A stretch of 64,000 nucleotides of DNA. It comes from Bovifimicola sp050309585 (GTDB taxonomy: Bacteria > Bacillota > Clostridia > Lachnospirales > Lachnospiraceae). How positions within the stretch are numbered: the stretch's first letter is position 1; each line of letters starts with the position of its first letter. The notes under the pieces were generated by a model. That model was not told the origin of the DNA and did not search any database. It worked only from the letters and a program-made list of their open reading frames with translations. Shown here piece by piece: positions 1 to 8,571 of the stretch. Location of the stretch: the NCBI GenBank assembly GCA_050309585.1, contig JBNRML010000036.1, positions 1 through 64,000 on the forward strand, in the 5' to 3' direction. The translations under genes and the position numbers were made by a program.

Positions 1-35
1 GATAAACATTTTACATTTTATTGGAGAACAAAATA

Positions 36-581
36 ATGAGATTAGAAAAAGGAAGACCAGAAGATATTGAAAACAGATTAGACAAGGAAAAAAGAGTATA
101 TGACTTACTTGACAGGCTTGAAATAGAATATGAGCGTGTTGACCATGAAGCGGCGGAAACGATGGAGGCTTGTGCAGAGATAGATAAATTATTGAAGCCG
201 GCGGCAATATGTAAAAATCTGTTTTTGTGCAATACCCAGAAAACAAAGTTTTATTTACTGGCACTTTGCGGAGACAAAAAGTTTAAGACAAAAGAGATTT
301 CTCATCAGATAAACAGTCCCAGACTTTCATTTGCAACACCGGATTTTATGGAGAAATTTTTAGATATTACGCCGGGGTCAGTGAGTGTTTTGGGTCTTAT
401 GAATGATACAGAAAATAATGTAAAACTACTTGTGGATGAGGATGTTTTTAATGAGGAATTTTTTGCCTGTCATCCCTGCATTAACACATCAAGTCTGAGA
501 ATGAAGACGGAGGATGTGTTTGGCAAATTTATGAAGGAAGTAAATCACGATTATATAGTTGTTAAGCTCGGGGATTTATGA
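36..581 (+). CDS. YbaK/ProX-type aminoacyl-tRNA editing domain protein
   Basis: A single-domain protein of 181 residues resembling the YbaK/ProX (prolyl-tRNA editing) family, which in that family deacylates mischarged tRNA(Pro) in trans in the cytosol. Family-like features are the DHEAAETMEA segment, the ICKNLFL strand and the LDITPGSVSVLGL block near the middle. An upstream in-frame TTG at 21 lies inside the GGAG ribosome site (23-26), so the ATG at 36, nine bases after GGAG, is taken as the start. The ProRS encoded at 55681 is the short archaeal-like type without an inserted editing domain, so a free editing protein makes sense in this genome. Family call is good; the amino acid specificity is inferred. 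Confidence 0.8.
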   Translation: MRLEKGRPEDIENRLDKEKRVYDLLDRLEIEYERVDHEAAETMEACAEIDKLLKPAAICKNLFLCNTQKTKFYLLALCGDKKFKTKEISHQINSPRLSFATPDFMEKFLDITPGSVSVLGLMNDTENNVKLLVDEDVFNEEFFACHPCINTSSLRMKTEDVFGKFMKEVNHDYIVVKLGDL

Positions 582-666
582 TTGGGAATTACGGATTAAA
601 ACAGGAAGTAAATCAGAGTATAATGTAATAGATATTAGTTAATTAGAAAGGATATAGTGAAAAACG

Positions 667-1167
667 ATGAATAATACAGTGGGAAAATTAAGAAATATGT
701 CTTCAATTTATTTGTTAAGAGGTGAAGAAATTCTTTTGTTGTACAGACAATGTGGCAGAGTAATAAATAATGTCTGGACCGGCTCGGCAGGAGGACATTT
801 TGAGGAATCTGAATTAAATGACGCAAAAGCCTGTATATTAAGAGAGATGCAGGAAGAAATAGGACTTTGTGAACAGGATTTGCAGAATTTTTCAATGAAA
901 TACATAACATTGCGTAAATTAAGGGGAGAGATAAGACAGAATTATTTCTTTTTTGCAAATGTAAATGATGTAGTGAGCAAGGGGCTGGTTTCAAATGAAG
1001 GAAAGTTAAAATGGTTTCCGCTAACAGAAATCAGTGACCTTAAAATGCCATATACCGCAAGATATGTAATTGACCACTATATTTCCACGGGACAGTATAA
1101 CGAAAAACTATATGCCGGAATAGCTAATGCGAGAGAGGTTAGTTTTTTTGAACTAGAGGAATTTTGA
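667..1167 (+). CDS. Nudix hydrolase
   Basis: A 166-residue Nudix protein. The Nudix box starts at GGHFEESEL and ends REMQEEIGL; the spacing between the first Glu and the REMQEE core is two residues longer than the textbook box, a variant seen in some family members. Nudix enzymes hydrolyse nucleoside-diphosphate-linked compounds with a divalent metal; the substrate here cannot be told. An AAAGGA ribosome site (647-652) sits closer to a GTG at 657 that opens a five-codon frame (GTG AAA AAC GAT GAA TAA) overlapping the ATG at 667, so translation may be coupled to a tiny upstream frame. A TATAAT at 619-624 has no clear -35 partner. Confidence 0.85.
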   Translation: MNNTVGKLRNMSSIYLLRGEEILLLYRQCGRVINNVWTGSAGGHFEESELNDAKACILREMQEEIGLCEQDLQNFSMKYITLRKLRGEIRQNYFFFANVNDVVSKGLVSNEGKLKWFPLTEISDLKMPYTARYVIDHYISTGQYNEKLYAGIANAREVSFFELEEF

Positions 1168-1249
1168 AAGATTACGAGAGTACGTTATTGAAATCAGGAT
1201 GTAGAAATGAACAGAAAGAAGTCGAATAAAGTAAGAAAAGAGGCAGGTT

Positions 1250-1444
1250 ATGGTAAGAATTAATGGAGAAGAGAAGGACGTTGCAGGGATTAATTTAACC
1301 CAATATCTTAGCGGGGAAGGATATGATAAAAACAGGGTTGTGGTGGAAATAAATCTTAACATTATTCCTAAAGACAAGTTAGACGGTGTAATTCTTCAGG
1401 ACAATGACACAGTGGAAATATTGCAATTTGTTGGAGGCGGTTGA
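1250..1444 (+). CDS. thiS: ThiS sulfur carrier protein
   Basis: A 64-residue ubiquitin-like protein ending in Gly-Gly-Gly, the tail that ThiF adenylates and that then carries the thiocarboxylate sulfur for the thiazole ring of thiamine. The INGEEKDV start and the VEILQFVGGG end fit the family. It is the first gene of thiS-thiF-thiG-thiH-thiE, all on the same strand with short gaps. The ATG follows an AGAGG/CAGG ribosome site with short spacing. No TPP riboswitch is visible in the 82 bases before it. Confidence 0.93.
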   Translation: MVRINGEEKDVAGINLTQYLSGEGYDKNRVVVEINLNIIPKDKLDGVILQDNDTVEILQFVGGG

Positions 1445-1511
1445 TTAACCGGTAATCCATAAGTGCTTTTTTGTTATGGAAATACTTGTGAAATTTAGAA
1501 ATGAGGTAAAG

Positions 1512-2159
1512 ATGATAGAAAATAATGGTGTAGATAAAGAAACCCTGAATAGGGCTTTTGATGCCCGATTCCCCAGGCAGGTAAAGGAAAAATTATCGGC
1601 GGCATATGTGGGGGTGGCAGGACTTGGAGGATTAGGTTCAAACATTGCTGTCATGCTTGCAAGAAGCGGGGTTGGACATATGACATTAGTGGATTTTGAT
1701 GTGGTAGATGTCACAAATCTTAACAGGCAGGCATATATGATTTCTCATGTGGGAAAAGAAAAGACCAAGGCACTGAAAGAAATATTGTTTGAGATAAATC
1801 CCTATTTGGATTATAAATTTGCCTGCGTGAAAGTGACGCCTGATAACGTAAAGGATTTATTTGAAGGAAGTCATATTGTCTGTGAGGCTTTTGACAAGCC
1901 AGAGCAGAAGGCAATGCTGGTACAGGAAGTATTATCACAGCTTCGGGACACTATTGTGGTTTCAGGAAATGGAATGGCAGGCTTTGATGATGCAAATGAA
2001 ATAAGAACAAAAAAAATGATGAGCAGGCTATATGTATGTGGGGACCAGAAAACGGACATAACCGATGGTATTGGGCTAATGGCACCAAGGGTAAATCTTT
2101 GTGCTGCACATCAGGCAAATAAAGTGATTGAGTTGATTTTGAAAAATAATCAGATATGA
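1512..2159 (+). CDS. thiF: ThiF family adenylyltransferase
   Basis: An E1-like enzyme of 215 residues that activates the ThiS C terminus. The nucleotide-binding loop reads GVAGLGGLGSN and is followed by LVDFDVVDVTNLNRQ, both typical of the ThiF/MoeB/E1 fold. The length fits the short ThiF subgroup found next to thiS, thiG and thiH in anaerobes. An ATG at 1476 is in frame, but GAGG at 1503-1506 places the start at 1512, six bases on, giving the usual short N terminus. Confidence 0.9.
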   Translation: MIENNGVDKETLNRAFDARFPRQVKEKLSAAYVGVAGLGGLGSNIAVMLARSGVGHMTLVDFDVVDVTNLNRQAYMISHVGKEKTKALKEILFEINPYLDYKFACVKVTPDNVKDLFEGSHIVCEAFDKPEQKAMLVQEVLSQLRDTIVVSGNGMAGFDDANEIRTKKMMSRLYVCGDQKTDITDGIGLMAPRVNLCAAHQANKVIELILKNNQI

Positions 2160-2229
2160 AGTTTGTTATTTATTATGAGATATTATTTTCAGGGATTAAA
2201 TATTTACATTTGAGAAATGGAGAAAGAAA

Positions 2230-3042
2230 ATGGAAAACAAAGTGACAGACAATGCAATTACAAGCAACACAGCTGGAAATGAAGACAGACTTATTTTAGG
2301 TGGAAAGGAATTTGGGAGCCGTTTTATTCTTGGTTCGGGAAAATACAATATTAATCTAATTACGGCGGCAGTAGAACAAGGTGGTGCAGAGATTATTACA
2401 CTGGCCCTCAGAAGAGCAAATACACAGGAAAGTGAAAATATTTTGGACTATATTCCGGAGGGAATAACCCTTCTTCCTAATACTTCGGGAGCAAGAAATG
2501 CAGAGGAGGCAGTCAGAATTGCAAGACTTAGCAGAGCCATGGGATGCGGTGATTTTGTCAAGGTTGAGATTATGAGAGATGTGAAATATTTGTTCCCGGA
2601 CAATCAGGAGACAATAAAGGCTACAGAGATTCTGGCGAAGGAGGGTTTTATTGTTCTGCCATATATGAATCCGGATTTGAATGTGGCAAGAGACCTTCAA
2701 AGTGCGGGAGCGGCAGCAGTGATGCCTTTGGCTGCTCCAATTGGAAGTAACAAGGGATTGGCAACAAGGGAAATGATTCAGGTGTTGATTGATGAAATTG
2801 ACCTTCCAATTATTGTTGATGCGGGTATTGGCAAGCCTTCCCAGGCGTGTGAGGCAATGGAAATGGGTGCAGCAGCAGTAATGGCAAACACAGCAATTGC
2901 CACGGCGGGAAATGTACCTGAAATGGCGGCTGCATTTAAGTTAGCAATTGAAGCGGGAAGAAGAGCTTATCTTACGGGAATGGGCCGTGTGCTCTCAAGA
3001 GGGGGAAGTGCATCGGACCCGTTGACAGGATTTTTGCGATAG
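2230..3042 (+). CDS. thiG: Thiazole synthase ThiG
   Basis: ThiG builds the thiazole phosphate ring from deoxyxylulose phosphate, ThiS-thiocarboxylate and dehydroglycine. The 270-residue TIM-barrel protein shows the LGSGKY segment, the ALRRAN strand, the LLPNTSGARNAEEAV block, PLAAPIGSNKG and the late VDAGIGKPSQA phosphate-binding region. The first 20 residues are extra and low in complexity compared with the family core, which begins near LILGGKEFGSRF. GGAG at 2219-2222 sits seven bases before the ATG. Cytosolic, third gene of the operon. Confidence 0.95.
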   Translation: MENKVTDNAITSNTAGNEDRLILGGKEFGSRFILGSGKYNINLITAAVEQGGAEIITLALRRANTQESENILDYIPEGITLLPNTSGARNAEEAVRIARLSRAMGCGDFVKVEIMRDVKYLFPDNQETIKATEILAKEGFIVLPYMNPDLNVARDLQSAGAAAVMPLAAPIGSNKGLATREMIQVLIDEIDLPIIVDAGIGKPSQACEAMEMGAAAVMANTAIATAGNVPEMAAAFKLAIEAGRRAYLTGMGRVLSRGGSASDPLTGFLR

Positions 3043-3085
3043 GGTATGACAATAAGTTTTAGAAAAAAGAAGGTTATGGAAGACA

Positions 3086-4441
3086 ATGATAGAAAATAGG
3101 ACACAAGAAAATATGCTAGAAGATAATAAGACAGAAGACAGTAAGGCAGAAGACTATAAAATTGAAAAAAAATACAACGAGGAGAATCAGGTATATTTCG
3201 TAGATAGTGATGTCCTGCCGCCAGAGGCATTGGAGCGTAAACACAGGCTTGAGCAGGAACCAGCATTTCGAACAAATCATATGGAGTATATGCCGGGAAT
3301 GGAGGTTATATCTTCGGATATAAAAGATAAAGTTTTAAATGCTGTAAATAGCTATGATTACAGGCATTACACAGCTGATGATGTGGAAAGGGCACTCTCA
3401 AGGGAGGCTTGCGGCATTGAAGAATTTAAGGCATTGTTGTCTCCGGCTGCAGAACCATATTTAGAACAAATGGCCAGGAGAGCGGAAGAAATCACAAAGA
3501 ATCATTTTGGAAATACGGTATACATTTTCACACCACTATATATAGCAAACTATTGTCAGAATTACTGTGTGTATTGTGGTTTTAACTGTTATAACAATAT
3601 CAGACGTAAAAGGCTTTCTTTTGAGGAAATTGAACACGAGATGCAGGTCATTGCGAAGACTGGCATGGAGGAGATTCTTATGCTTACCGGAGAGAGCAGG
3701 AAGTATTCTGACGTTGAATACATAGGAGAGGCAGTCAAAATTGCAAAAAAATATTTCAGAAATATAGGCATAGAGATTTATCCCGTAAATGTAGAAGAGT
3801 ACGAGTATTTACATGAATGTGGTGTGGATTATGTGACAGTATTTCAGGAAACCTATAATCCGGATAAGTATGAGACATTACACCTGCTCGGCCATAAAAG
3901 AGTGTGGCCATACCGTTTTGATGCTCAGGAAAGAGCTATTATGGGTGGTATGCGCGGAGCAGGTTTTTCGGCGCTTCTCGGCCTTGATGATTTCAGAAAA
4001 GATGCACTGGCGACGGCTTTGCATGTTTATTACATAAATCGTAAGTATCCACATGCAGAATTGTCACTTAGCTGTCCGCGTCTTAGACCAATAGTTAATA
4101 ATGGGAAGATAAATCCAAAGGATGTGGGTGAAAAAGAATTGTGCCAGATTTTATGTGCATACAGAATTTTCCTGCCATTTGCAGGAATTACGGTGTCAAG
4201 CCGTGAGAGTGAAGAGTTTAGGAACGGTATTACAAAGATCTGTGCAACAAAGGTATCGGCAGGTGTTTCAACGGGAATAGGAGACCACGAGGAAAAATAT
4301 GAAGAGAACTGCAAGGAAACTTCTTCTGACGCAGGTGATGAGCAGTTTGAAATAAATGACAGCCGCTCTTTTGAAAAAATGTATCGCGATATGGAAGATG
4401 GAGGACTTCAGCCGGTGCTGAATGATTATATTTATGTGTAA
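3086..4441 (+). CDS. thiH: 2-iminoacetate synthase ThiH (radical SAM)
   Basis: ThiH is the radical-SAM tyrosine lyase that supplies dehydroglycine for thiazole formation in anaerobes, where others use the oxygen-dependent ThiO. The cluster motif is YCQNYCVYCGF (C-x3-C-x2-C) near residue 160. The C terminus holds the usual PFAGITVSSRES and VSAGVSTGIGDH segments. At 451 residues it is longer than average owing to an acidic, low-complexity N terminus of about 35 residues. It overlaps the start of thiE by 20 bases, which suggests translational coupling. Confidence 0.95.
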   Translation: MIENRTQENMLEDNKTEDSKAEDYKIEKKYNEENQVYFVDSDVLPPEALERKHRLEQEPAFRTNHMEYMPGMEVISSDIKDKVLNAVNSYDYRHYTADDVERALSREACGIEEFKALLSPAAEPYLEQMARRAEEITKNHFGNTVYIFTPLYIANYCQNYCVYCGFNCYNNIRRKRLSFEEIEHEMQVIAKTGMEEILMLTGESRKYSDVEYIGEAVKIAKKYFRNIGIEIYPVNVEEYEYLHECGVDYVTVFQETYNPDKYETLHLLGHKRVWPYRFDAQERAIMGGMRGAGFSALLGLDDFRKDALATALHVYYINRKYPHAELSLSCPRLRPIVNNGKINPKDVGEKELCQILCAYRIFLPFAGITVSSRESEEFRNGITKICATKVSAGVSTGIGDHEEKYEENCKETSSDAGDEQFEINDSRSFEKMYRDMEDGGLQPVLNDYIYV

Positions 4442-5021
4442 AAAAGATTGTTTTTGTGATACTATTGTTATTACAAATCGCAAGCTTGTTGAGGGGGAGT
4501 ATCTGGCTCAGCTTGAGAGGGTGACAGAGCTTAAGCCATGTGGTTTGATTTTGAGGGAAAAGGATTTGTCAGATGAAGAATATGAAGGGCTTGCGAGAAA
4601 CGTAAAGGATATTTGTGATGATAATGGAGTTGTTTTTTTTGTGCATTCAAGGTTTGAAATTGCAAAAAAAATTAACTGTGGTGGAATTCATATCTCCGTA
4701 TCTGATTTATCTGAGATTGAGAAACACAAAAAAGATTTTGAGAAAATAAGTGTTTCATGTCACAGTATGGAGGATGTCATAATGGCTTTGAATTGTGGCG
4801 CAACACAGGTAATTCTTGGAACAATATTCGAGACAGAGTGCAAAAAAGGCCTCAAGGGCAGAGGGATAGAATTTGTTAGAGAAATAAGTGAATATTGCAG
4901 GAAAAATGGAGATATTCCGGTTTATGCAATTGGAGGAATTACTCCTGAAAATATTTCACTGGTGAAAGAGGCAGGTGCAAGAGGAGGCTGCATGATGTCT
5001 TATATGATGAAATTGAAATAG
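4422..5021 (+). CDS. thiE: Thiamine phosphate synthase-like protein (ThiE/TenI)
   Basis: A small TIM-barrel protein related to ThiE, which joins thiazole phosphate and HMP pyrophosphate. Family-like blocks are LILREKDLSDEEY, a conserved FFVHSRFEIA strand, GIHISVSDL, SCHSMEDV and GTIFETECKKGLKGRG. The last block holds the phosphate-binding TxxKxGxxGRG pattern. It could be the non-catalytic relative TenI, which shares these features; placement at the end of the thiazole operon fits either. The start is uncertain: ATG at 4422 and ATG at 4434 are both in frame inside the end of thiH, and neither has a strong ribosome site. Confidence 0.8.
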   Translation: MIIFMCKKDCFCDTIVITNRKLVEGEYLAQLERVTELKPCGLILREKDLSDEEYEGLARNVKDICDDNGVVFFVHSRFEIAKKINCGGIHISVSDLSEIEKHKKDFEKISVSCHSMEDVIMALNCGATQVILGTIFETECKKGLKGRGIEFVREISEYCRKNGDIPVYAIGGITPENISLVKEAGARGGCMMSYMMKLK

Positions 5022-5080
5022 ACAATTGGTTATTAAGAAATCGATACACTGGTGAAAATGTTTGTAAGAAATGAGGACTT

Positions 5081-5794
5081 ATGAGAAAAATATTAATAAC
5101 AAATGATGATGGAATTGATGCAGATGGAATTATCCGTCTGGCAGAGGCGGCAAGGGAATTTGGAGAGGTGTTTGTAGTAGCACCTGACAGTCAGAGGAGT
5201 GCGATGTCTCACAGTATAACATTGCGTCACAGCATTGAGGCATGGGAAAATAACTTTCCTGTGGAAGGGGTTCATGCCTATGCCTGCAATGGAACACCGG
5301 CAGACTGTATCAGAATAGGAGTTTTAAATATTGTTCCCGGAAAACCAGATAATGTTTTTTCAGGAATTAATTTTGGATATAATGTTGCAACGGATTTGCA
5401 ATATTCAGCAACTGTTGGAGCGGCATTTGAGGCGGCATTTCAAAAAGTACATACCATTGCATTTTCAGAAGATGCATGTGAGACACACGAAGTGACGGAT
5501 AGGTATTTAAGAGAGATAATTGATGAACTCATAGATAAACCCCTTACGGAAAATCAGATTTGGAATGTAAATTTTCCAGGATGCAGATTGCAGGAATGTA
5601 AGGGAATACTCAGAAATCAAAGGGTGTCAGCAGATGTTTTCTATAAGGACAGCTATTTGGAGACTGTAATGCAAGATGGAAAAACAACTTATATGGTTGA
5701 TGGAAAAAGGATGTATGATGCGAAAATGGGCACCGACCTCAGAGCAGTTTTGGATAATTATGTTTCTGTGGGAACGGCCTTAAATATAAGATAA
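5081..5794 (+). CDS. surE: 5'/3'-nucleotidase SurE
   Basis: SurE is a metal-dependent nucleoside monophosphatase. The N terminus carries the metal-binding NDDG (residues 8-11), followed by VVAPDSQRSAMSHSIT, NGTPADCIRIG and SGINFGYNVATDLQYSATVGAA, the four hallmark blocks. Length (237) is normal for the family. GAGG lies six bases before the ATG. It stands alone between the thiazole operon and a composite repeat that leads into the next gene. Confidence 0.94.
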   Translation: MRKILITNDDGIDADGIIRLAEAAREFGEVFVVAPDSQRSAMSHSITLRHSIEAWENNFPVEGVHAYACNGTPADCIRIGVLNIVPGKPDNVFSGINFGYNVATDLQYSATVGAAFEAAFQKVHTIAFSEDACETHEVTDRYLREIIDELIDKPLTENQIWNVNFPGCRLQECKGILRNQRVSADVFYKDSYLETVMQDGKTTYMVDGKRMYDAKMGTDLRAVLDNYVSVGTALNIR

Positions 5795-5795
5795 A

Positions 5796-5961
5796 AATTT
5801 GCTGCGGAAATGAGGATTAGTGTGAAAAATAAGGCTGATGCCCTTATTTTTCACCCAGCTAATTGTGCCGCAGGCGTCTCAATTAGTTTTATCGCAGGGC
5901 TGAATCTGAAATTCAGCCCGCGATTCCTCCGACGCAAAGCGTCTGCGGAAATGAGGTTAAT
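5796..5961 (+). repeat. Composite hairpin leader repeat with own ribosome site
   Basis: This 166-base gap is one member of a dispersed repeat family in the window. It opens with TTTGCTGCGGAAATGAGG, then GTGAAAAAT at 5822, and ends with a second copy of the ribosome-site module (TCTGCGGAAATGAGGTTA) directly before the ATG at 5962. Between them are two hairpins: GTGAAAAATAAGG pairs with CCTTATTTTTCAC, and GGGCTGAAT pairs with ATTCAGCCC. From the GTG at 5822 a frame stays open for 54 codons to 5986, overlapping the next gene in another frame. Whether that leader is translated is unknown. Confidence 0.7.
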
Positions 5962-6570
5962 ATGGATGATTTTTTGGAAATTATGAGGTCTCAGTCAGGT
6001 TATGCAGTTAAATATGATCCTGAAAACTCAAAGTTGCAGGAAAAGGCAAAAAGAATTTGCTATGAATATAATAAAACAGCACCGGACGAAAATGAGAAGA
6101 GAGCCGAATTATTAAAGGATTTATTGGGAACATACAATCCAATGTTTTTTGCAGAACAGGGATTTAGATGCGATTATGGTTTCAATATTCACGCACATGG
6201 ATTTGCATTTTTAAATTATAACTGTACCATTCTTGACACATCACCTGTCCATATTGGTGATAGTGTTTTTATTGCACCGGGTGTTTGTCTTGCATGTCCG
6301 GGGCATGCAATTGATCCTGAGCAGAGAAAAAACGTTGAGTTTTCGAAGCCGATTACTATTTCTGATGATGTATGGATAGGTGCAAATGTCACTGTTTGCG
6401 GCGGTGTTACTATAGGAAAAGGCAGTGTTATAGGGGCTGGTAGTGTTGTGAATCGTGACATTCCGGAAAATGTAGTGGCAGCCGGTGTTCCATGCAGGGT
6501 TATCAGGAGGATAACAGAAGATGACATTATTAATTTTAAAGATGGAGAAATGATTACAAGATTAGCGTGA
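5962..6570 (+). CDS. Sugar O-acetyltransferase (maltose/galactoside type)
   Basis: A left-handed beta-helix acetyltransferase of the LacA/Maa type that moves acetyl from acetyl-CoA to a sugar hydroxyl. The N-terminal maltose-acetyltransferase segment (about residues 5-55) is followed by hexapeptide turns such as VHIGDSVFIAPGVCL, ISDDVWIGANVTVCGGVTIG and GSVIGAGSVV. The catalytic histidine is probably the one in CPGHAIDPEQR. The 202-residue length is usual. Its ribosome site is the GAGG that ends the upstream repeat. The sugar acceptor cannot be read from the sequence. Confidence 0.9.
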   Translation: MDDFLEIMRSQSGYAVKYDPENSKLQEKAKRICYEYNKTAPDENEKRAELLKDLLGTYNPMFFAEQGFRCDYGFNIHAHGFAFLNYNCTILDTSPVHIGDSVFIAPGVCLACPGHAIDPEQRKNVEFSKPITISDDVWIGANVTVCGGVTIGKGSVIGAGSVVNRDIPENVVAAGVPCRVIRRITEDDIINFKDGEMITRLA

Positions 6571-6608
6571 GAATCGCTCAGAAATGAAGATGTAGGAGCA
6601 GGATAACT

Positions 6609-7499
6609 ATGCAGAGGTTTGCATTATATTTATCTAATTATTTAAGTAGAAAAAGAATATCATACAAAAGAGCAGCAGAATTGACCGGAATAGACAGAAC
6701 CCAATTGAAAAGATATGTCATTGGTGAGCGCTTGCCTAAAGACAAATTAGTCATAGAGGAGCTGTCAAAGGGAATAGGAATGTCAGAAGAAGAGGCAGAG
6801 GAGCTTTTTCTTGCCTATAAAATAAGTATTGTTGGTGAGAAGAAATATAGGGCATATCAATATTTTAAGCGGATATATTCAGGAGAGATTTCTGATTGCA
6901 CGTTAGATAAAGTTATTGATGATGATATCAGAGATGATGATTTTGAGCAAAGAGAAATGATTTCAATAAATGATAAGGAGAGGGTATTTGAAGTCATTAA
7001 GTATCTTTGTGACGTGTCGGATAACCTTAGGTTTATTTTTAATAATAAGTTGTTTTATGACTTTATACATAATATTTTGAAAAATGATATATCATGCCGT
7101 AGTGCAAAATCCGTAGAGGAAATAATATGTCTGAATGGCAGTTTTGACAAAGATGACATTTCTGATATAGAAAATTTTGAAATGATATATCCTAATTTAA
7201 TATCGGAGACAGCATACAGAGTTTATTGTTCATATGACAGTTGTTTAAATAAAAAGGCAAAGAATTATCTGTTTACTGACAAGGGAATGCTAACATTTCA
7301 TGAATTAGAAGCTGATGCAAAAAGAATTGTGGGAATCTACACAACAAATCGGGATGTCATTTCATATTACGAGAAGGAATATGAAGAAATAAAAAATAAC
7401 TGTTATTTATATTGTACAAATATAATTGAATCTGAAACAATACATCACCGAGATGGTATTTGCTTTGAAAATTCACATTTTGTTAGATACGGCAGATGA
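6609..7499 (+). CDS. HTH-domain protein with unrecognised C-terminal region
   Basis: The first 70 residues form a helix-turn-helix of XRE type: ISYKRAAELTGIDRTQLKRY is the likely recognition unit, followed by LPKDKLVIEELSKGIGM. The remaining 220 residues are acidic and mostly helical with no motif I recognise, and no membrane segment is seen. It may sense a signal or partner with its C-terminal part, but this is inference. It is a single gene with an AGGAG ribosome site and a terminator at 7555-7592. Confidence 0.65.
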   Translation: MQRFALYLSNYLSRKRISYKRAAELTGIDRTQLKRYVIGERLPKDKLVIEELSKGIGMSEEEAEELFLAYKISIVGEKKYRAYQYFKRIYSGEISDCTLDKVIDDDIRDDDFEQREMISINDKERVFEVIKYLCDVSDNLRFIFNNKLFYDFIHNILKNDISCRSAKSVEEIICLNGSFDKDDISDIENFEMIYPNLISETAYRVYCSYDSCLNKKAKNYLFTDKGMLTFHELEADAKRIVGIYTTNRDVISYYEKEYEEIKNNCYLYCTNIIESETIHHRDGICFENSHFVRYGR

Positions 7500-7554
7500 G
7501 TATGAGGCGAGGGAATGTTGATTGATATTATGTGTTAATTTATGAAAAGGAATC

Positions 7555-7592
7555 AGGGCATTGCTGACAGAGAGTTGGCATTGTCCTTTTTT
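7555..7592 (+). terminator. Intrinsic terminator after the HTH gene
   Basis: An 11-pair stem with one mismatch and two G-T pairs (7555-7565 with 7577-7587) is followed directly by a T-run. It separates the HTH gene from the phosphate promoter. Confidence 0.7.
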
Positions 7593-7630
7593 GTTGACAA
7601 ATTTGTTACTTATTTTTATTTCATAAACTT

Positions 7631-7685
7631 TTTACCTTACATTTACAAAAACAGGATTTTTGATTTTACATATACAGCTTATATT
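7631..7685 (+). promoter_or_regulatory. Pho-box-like promoter of pstS
   Basis: TTTACC at 7631, TTTACA at 7642 and TTTACA at 7665 lie at steps of 11 and 23 bases, close to one and two turns of 11 bases. This matches the tandem TT(A/T/C)ACA direct repeats that PhoP binds in Bacillus. A -10-like TATATT lies at 7680-7685. The same pattern recurs before the Na/Pi cotransporter gene, and phoP/phoR lie in the same cluster, so phosphate control is a strong inference. Confidence 0.7.
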
Positions 7686-7727
7686 TTCAGTTGTAAAAAA
7701 CAAATTACAGAAATGAGGTAGATTATT

Positions 7728-8558
7728 ATGAAAAAGAAAATTATAGGAACAATATGTGTGGTAAGTATGATGGCAATGGCTTTTACAGGCTGCGGAAAAG
7801 GAAATGGTGAAAACGAAAATCTGAAGGGAAGTCTTTCATTAGCCGGCTCTACTTCAATGGAAAAGCTTTGTGAGGCTATGTCAGAAAGCTTTATGGAGAA
7901 AAATCCGGATGTAACGGTAACAGTTGAGTACACAGGTTCAGGGGCAGGCCTGGAATCCCTTGCATCAGGTTCTGTGGACATTGGAAATTCATCTAGAAAA
8001 GTCAAGGCTGAGGAAGCTGAAAAAGGTCTTGTCGAGAATGTGGTTGCAATTGATGGAATAGCTGTAATTACTGATAAGAATAATAAAGTTACTGAACTCA
8101 CATCTAATGATTTGAAAAAGATTTACAGCGGAAAAATCAAAAACTGGAGTGAACTTGGTGGTAAGGATGAAGCAATTGTAGTTATAGGAAGAGAGGCAGG
8201 TTCAGGAACAAGGGATGCCTTTGAAGAACTGTTAGAGATTAAGGACGAGTGCAAGTATGCACAGGAATTAGATTCAACGGGCGCTGTTCTCGCCAAGGTT
8301 TCATCTATTTCAGGAGCCATAGGTTATGTTTCATTAGATGTAATTGACAACACCGTAAATCCTGTACTAATTGACGGAATTGAACCGACCGAAGAAAAAA
8401 TATTATCAGGGGAATATCTTCTTCAGAGACCATTTGTAATGGCTACAAAGGGAGAAATTTCTGAGCAGAATGAAATAATTAAGGCATGGTTTGAATACAT
8501 AAAATCAGACGAGGGAAAGAGTGTTATCAAAAAAGTAGGTTTAATTATACCGGAATAA
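7728..8558 (+). CDS. pstS: Phosphate ABC transporter binding lipoprotein PstS
   Basis: A 276-residue exported lipoprotein: a positively charged start, a hydrophobic core and the lipobox FTGC (Cys at residue 22). The mature part begins with the phosphate-binding AGSTSMEKL and GSGAGLESL loops and later has REAGSGTRDAF, all standard in PstS. It captures phosphate outside the membrane for PstC/PstA. It is the first gene of pstSCAB-phoU and sits behind the Pho-box-like promoter. GAGG is well placed before the ATG. Confidence 0.95.
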   Translation: MKKKIIGTICVVSMMAMAFTGCGKGNGENENLKGSLSLAGSTSMEKLCEAMSESFMEKNPDVTVTVEYTGSGAGLESLASGSVDIGNSSRKVKAEEAEKGLVENVVAIDGIAVITDKNNKVTELTSNDLKKIYSGKIKNWSELGGKDEAIVVIGREAGSGTRDAFEELLEIKDECKYAQELDSTGAVLAKVSSISGAIGYVSLDVIDNTVNPVLIDGIEPTEEKILSGEYLLQRPFVMATKGEISEQNEIIKAWFEYIKSDEGKSVIKKVGLIIPE

Positions 8559-8571
8559 AGGGACTGACCAG

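Noticed and set aside
21..35. TTG start giving a five-residue longer editing protein
   Set aside because: The TTG overlaps GGAG, which is correctly spaced for the ATG at 36.
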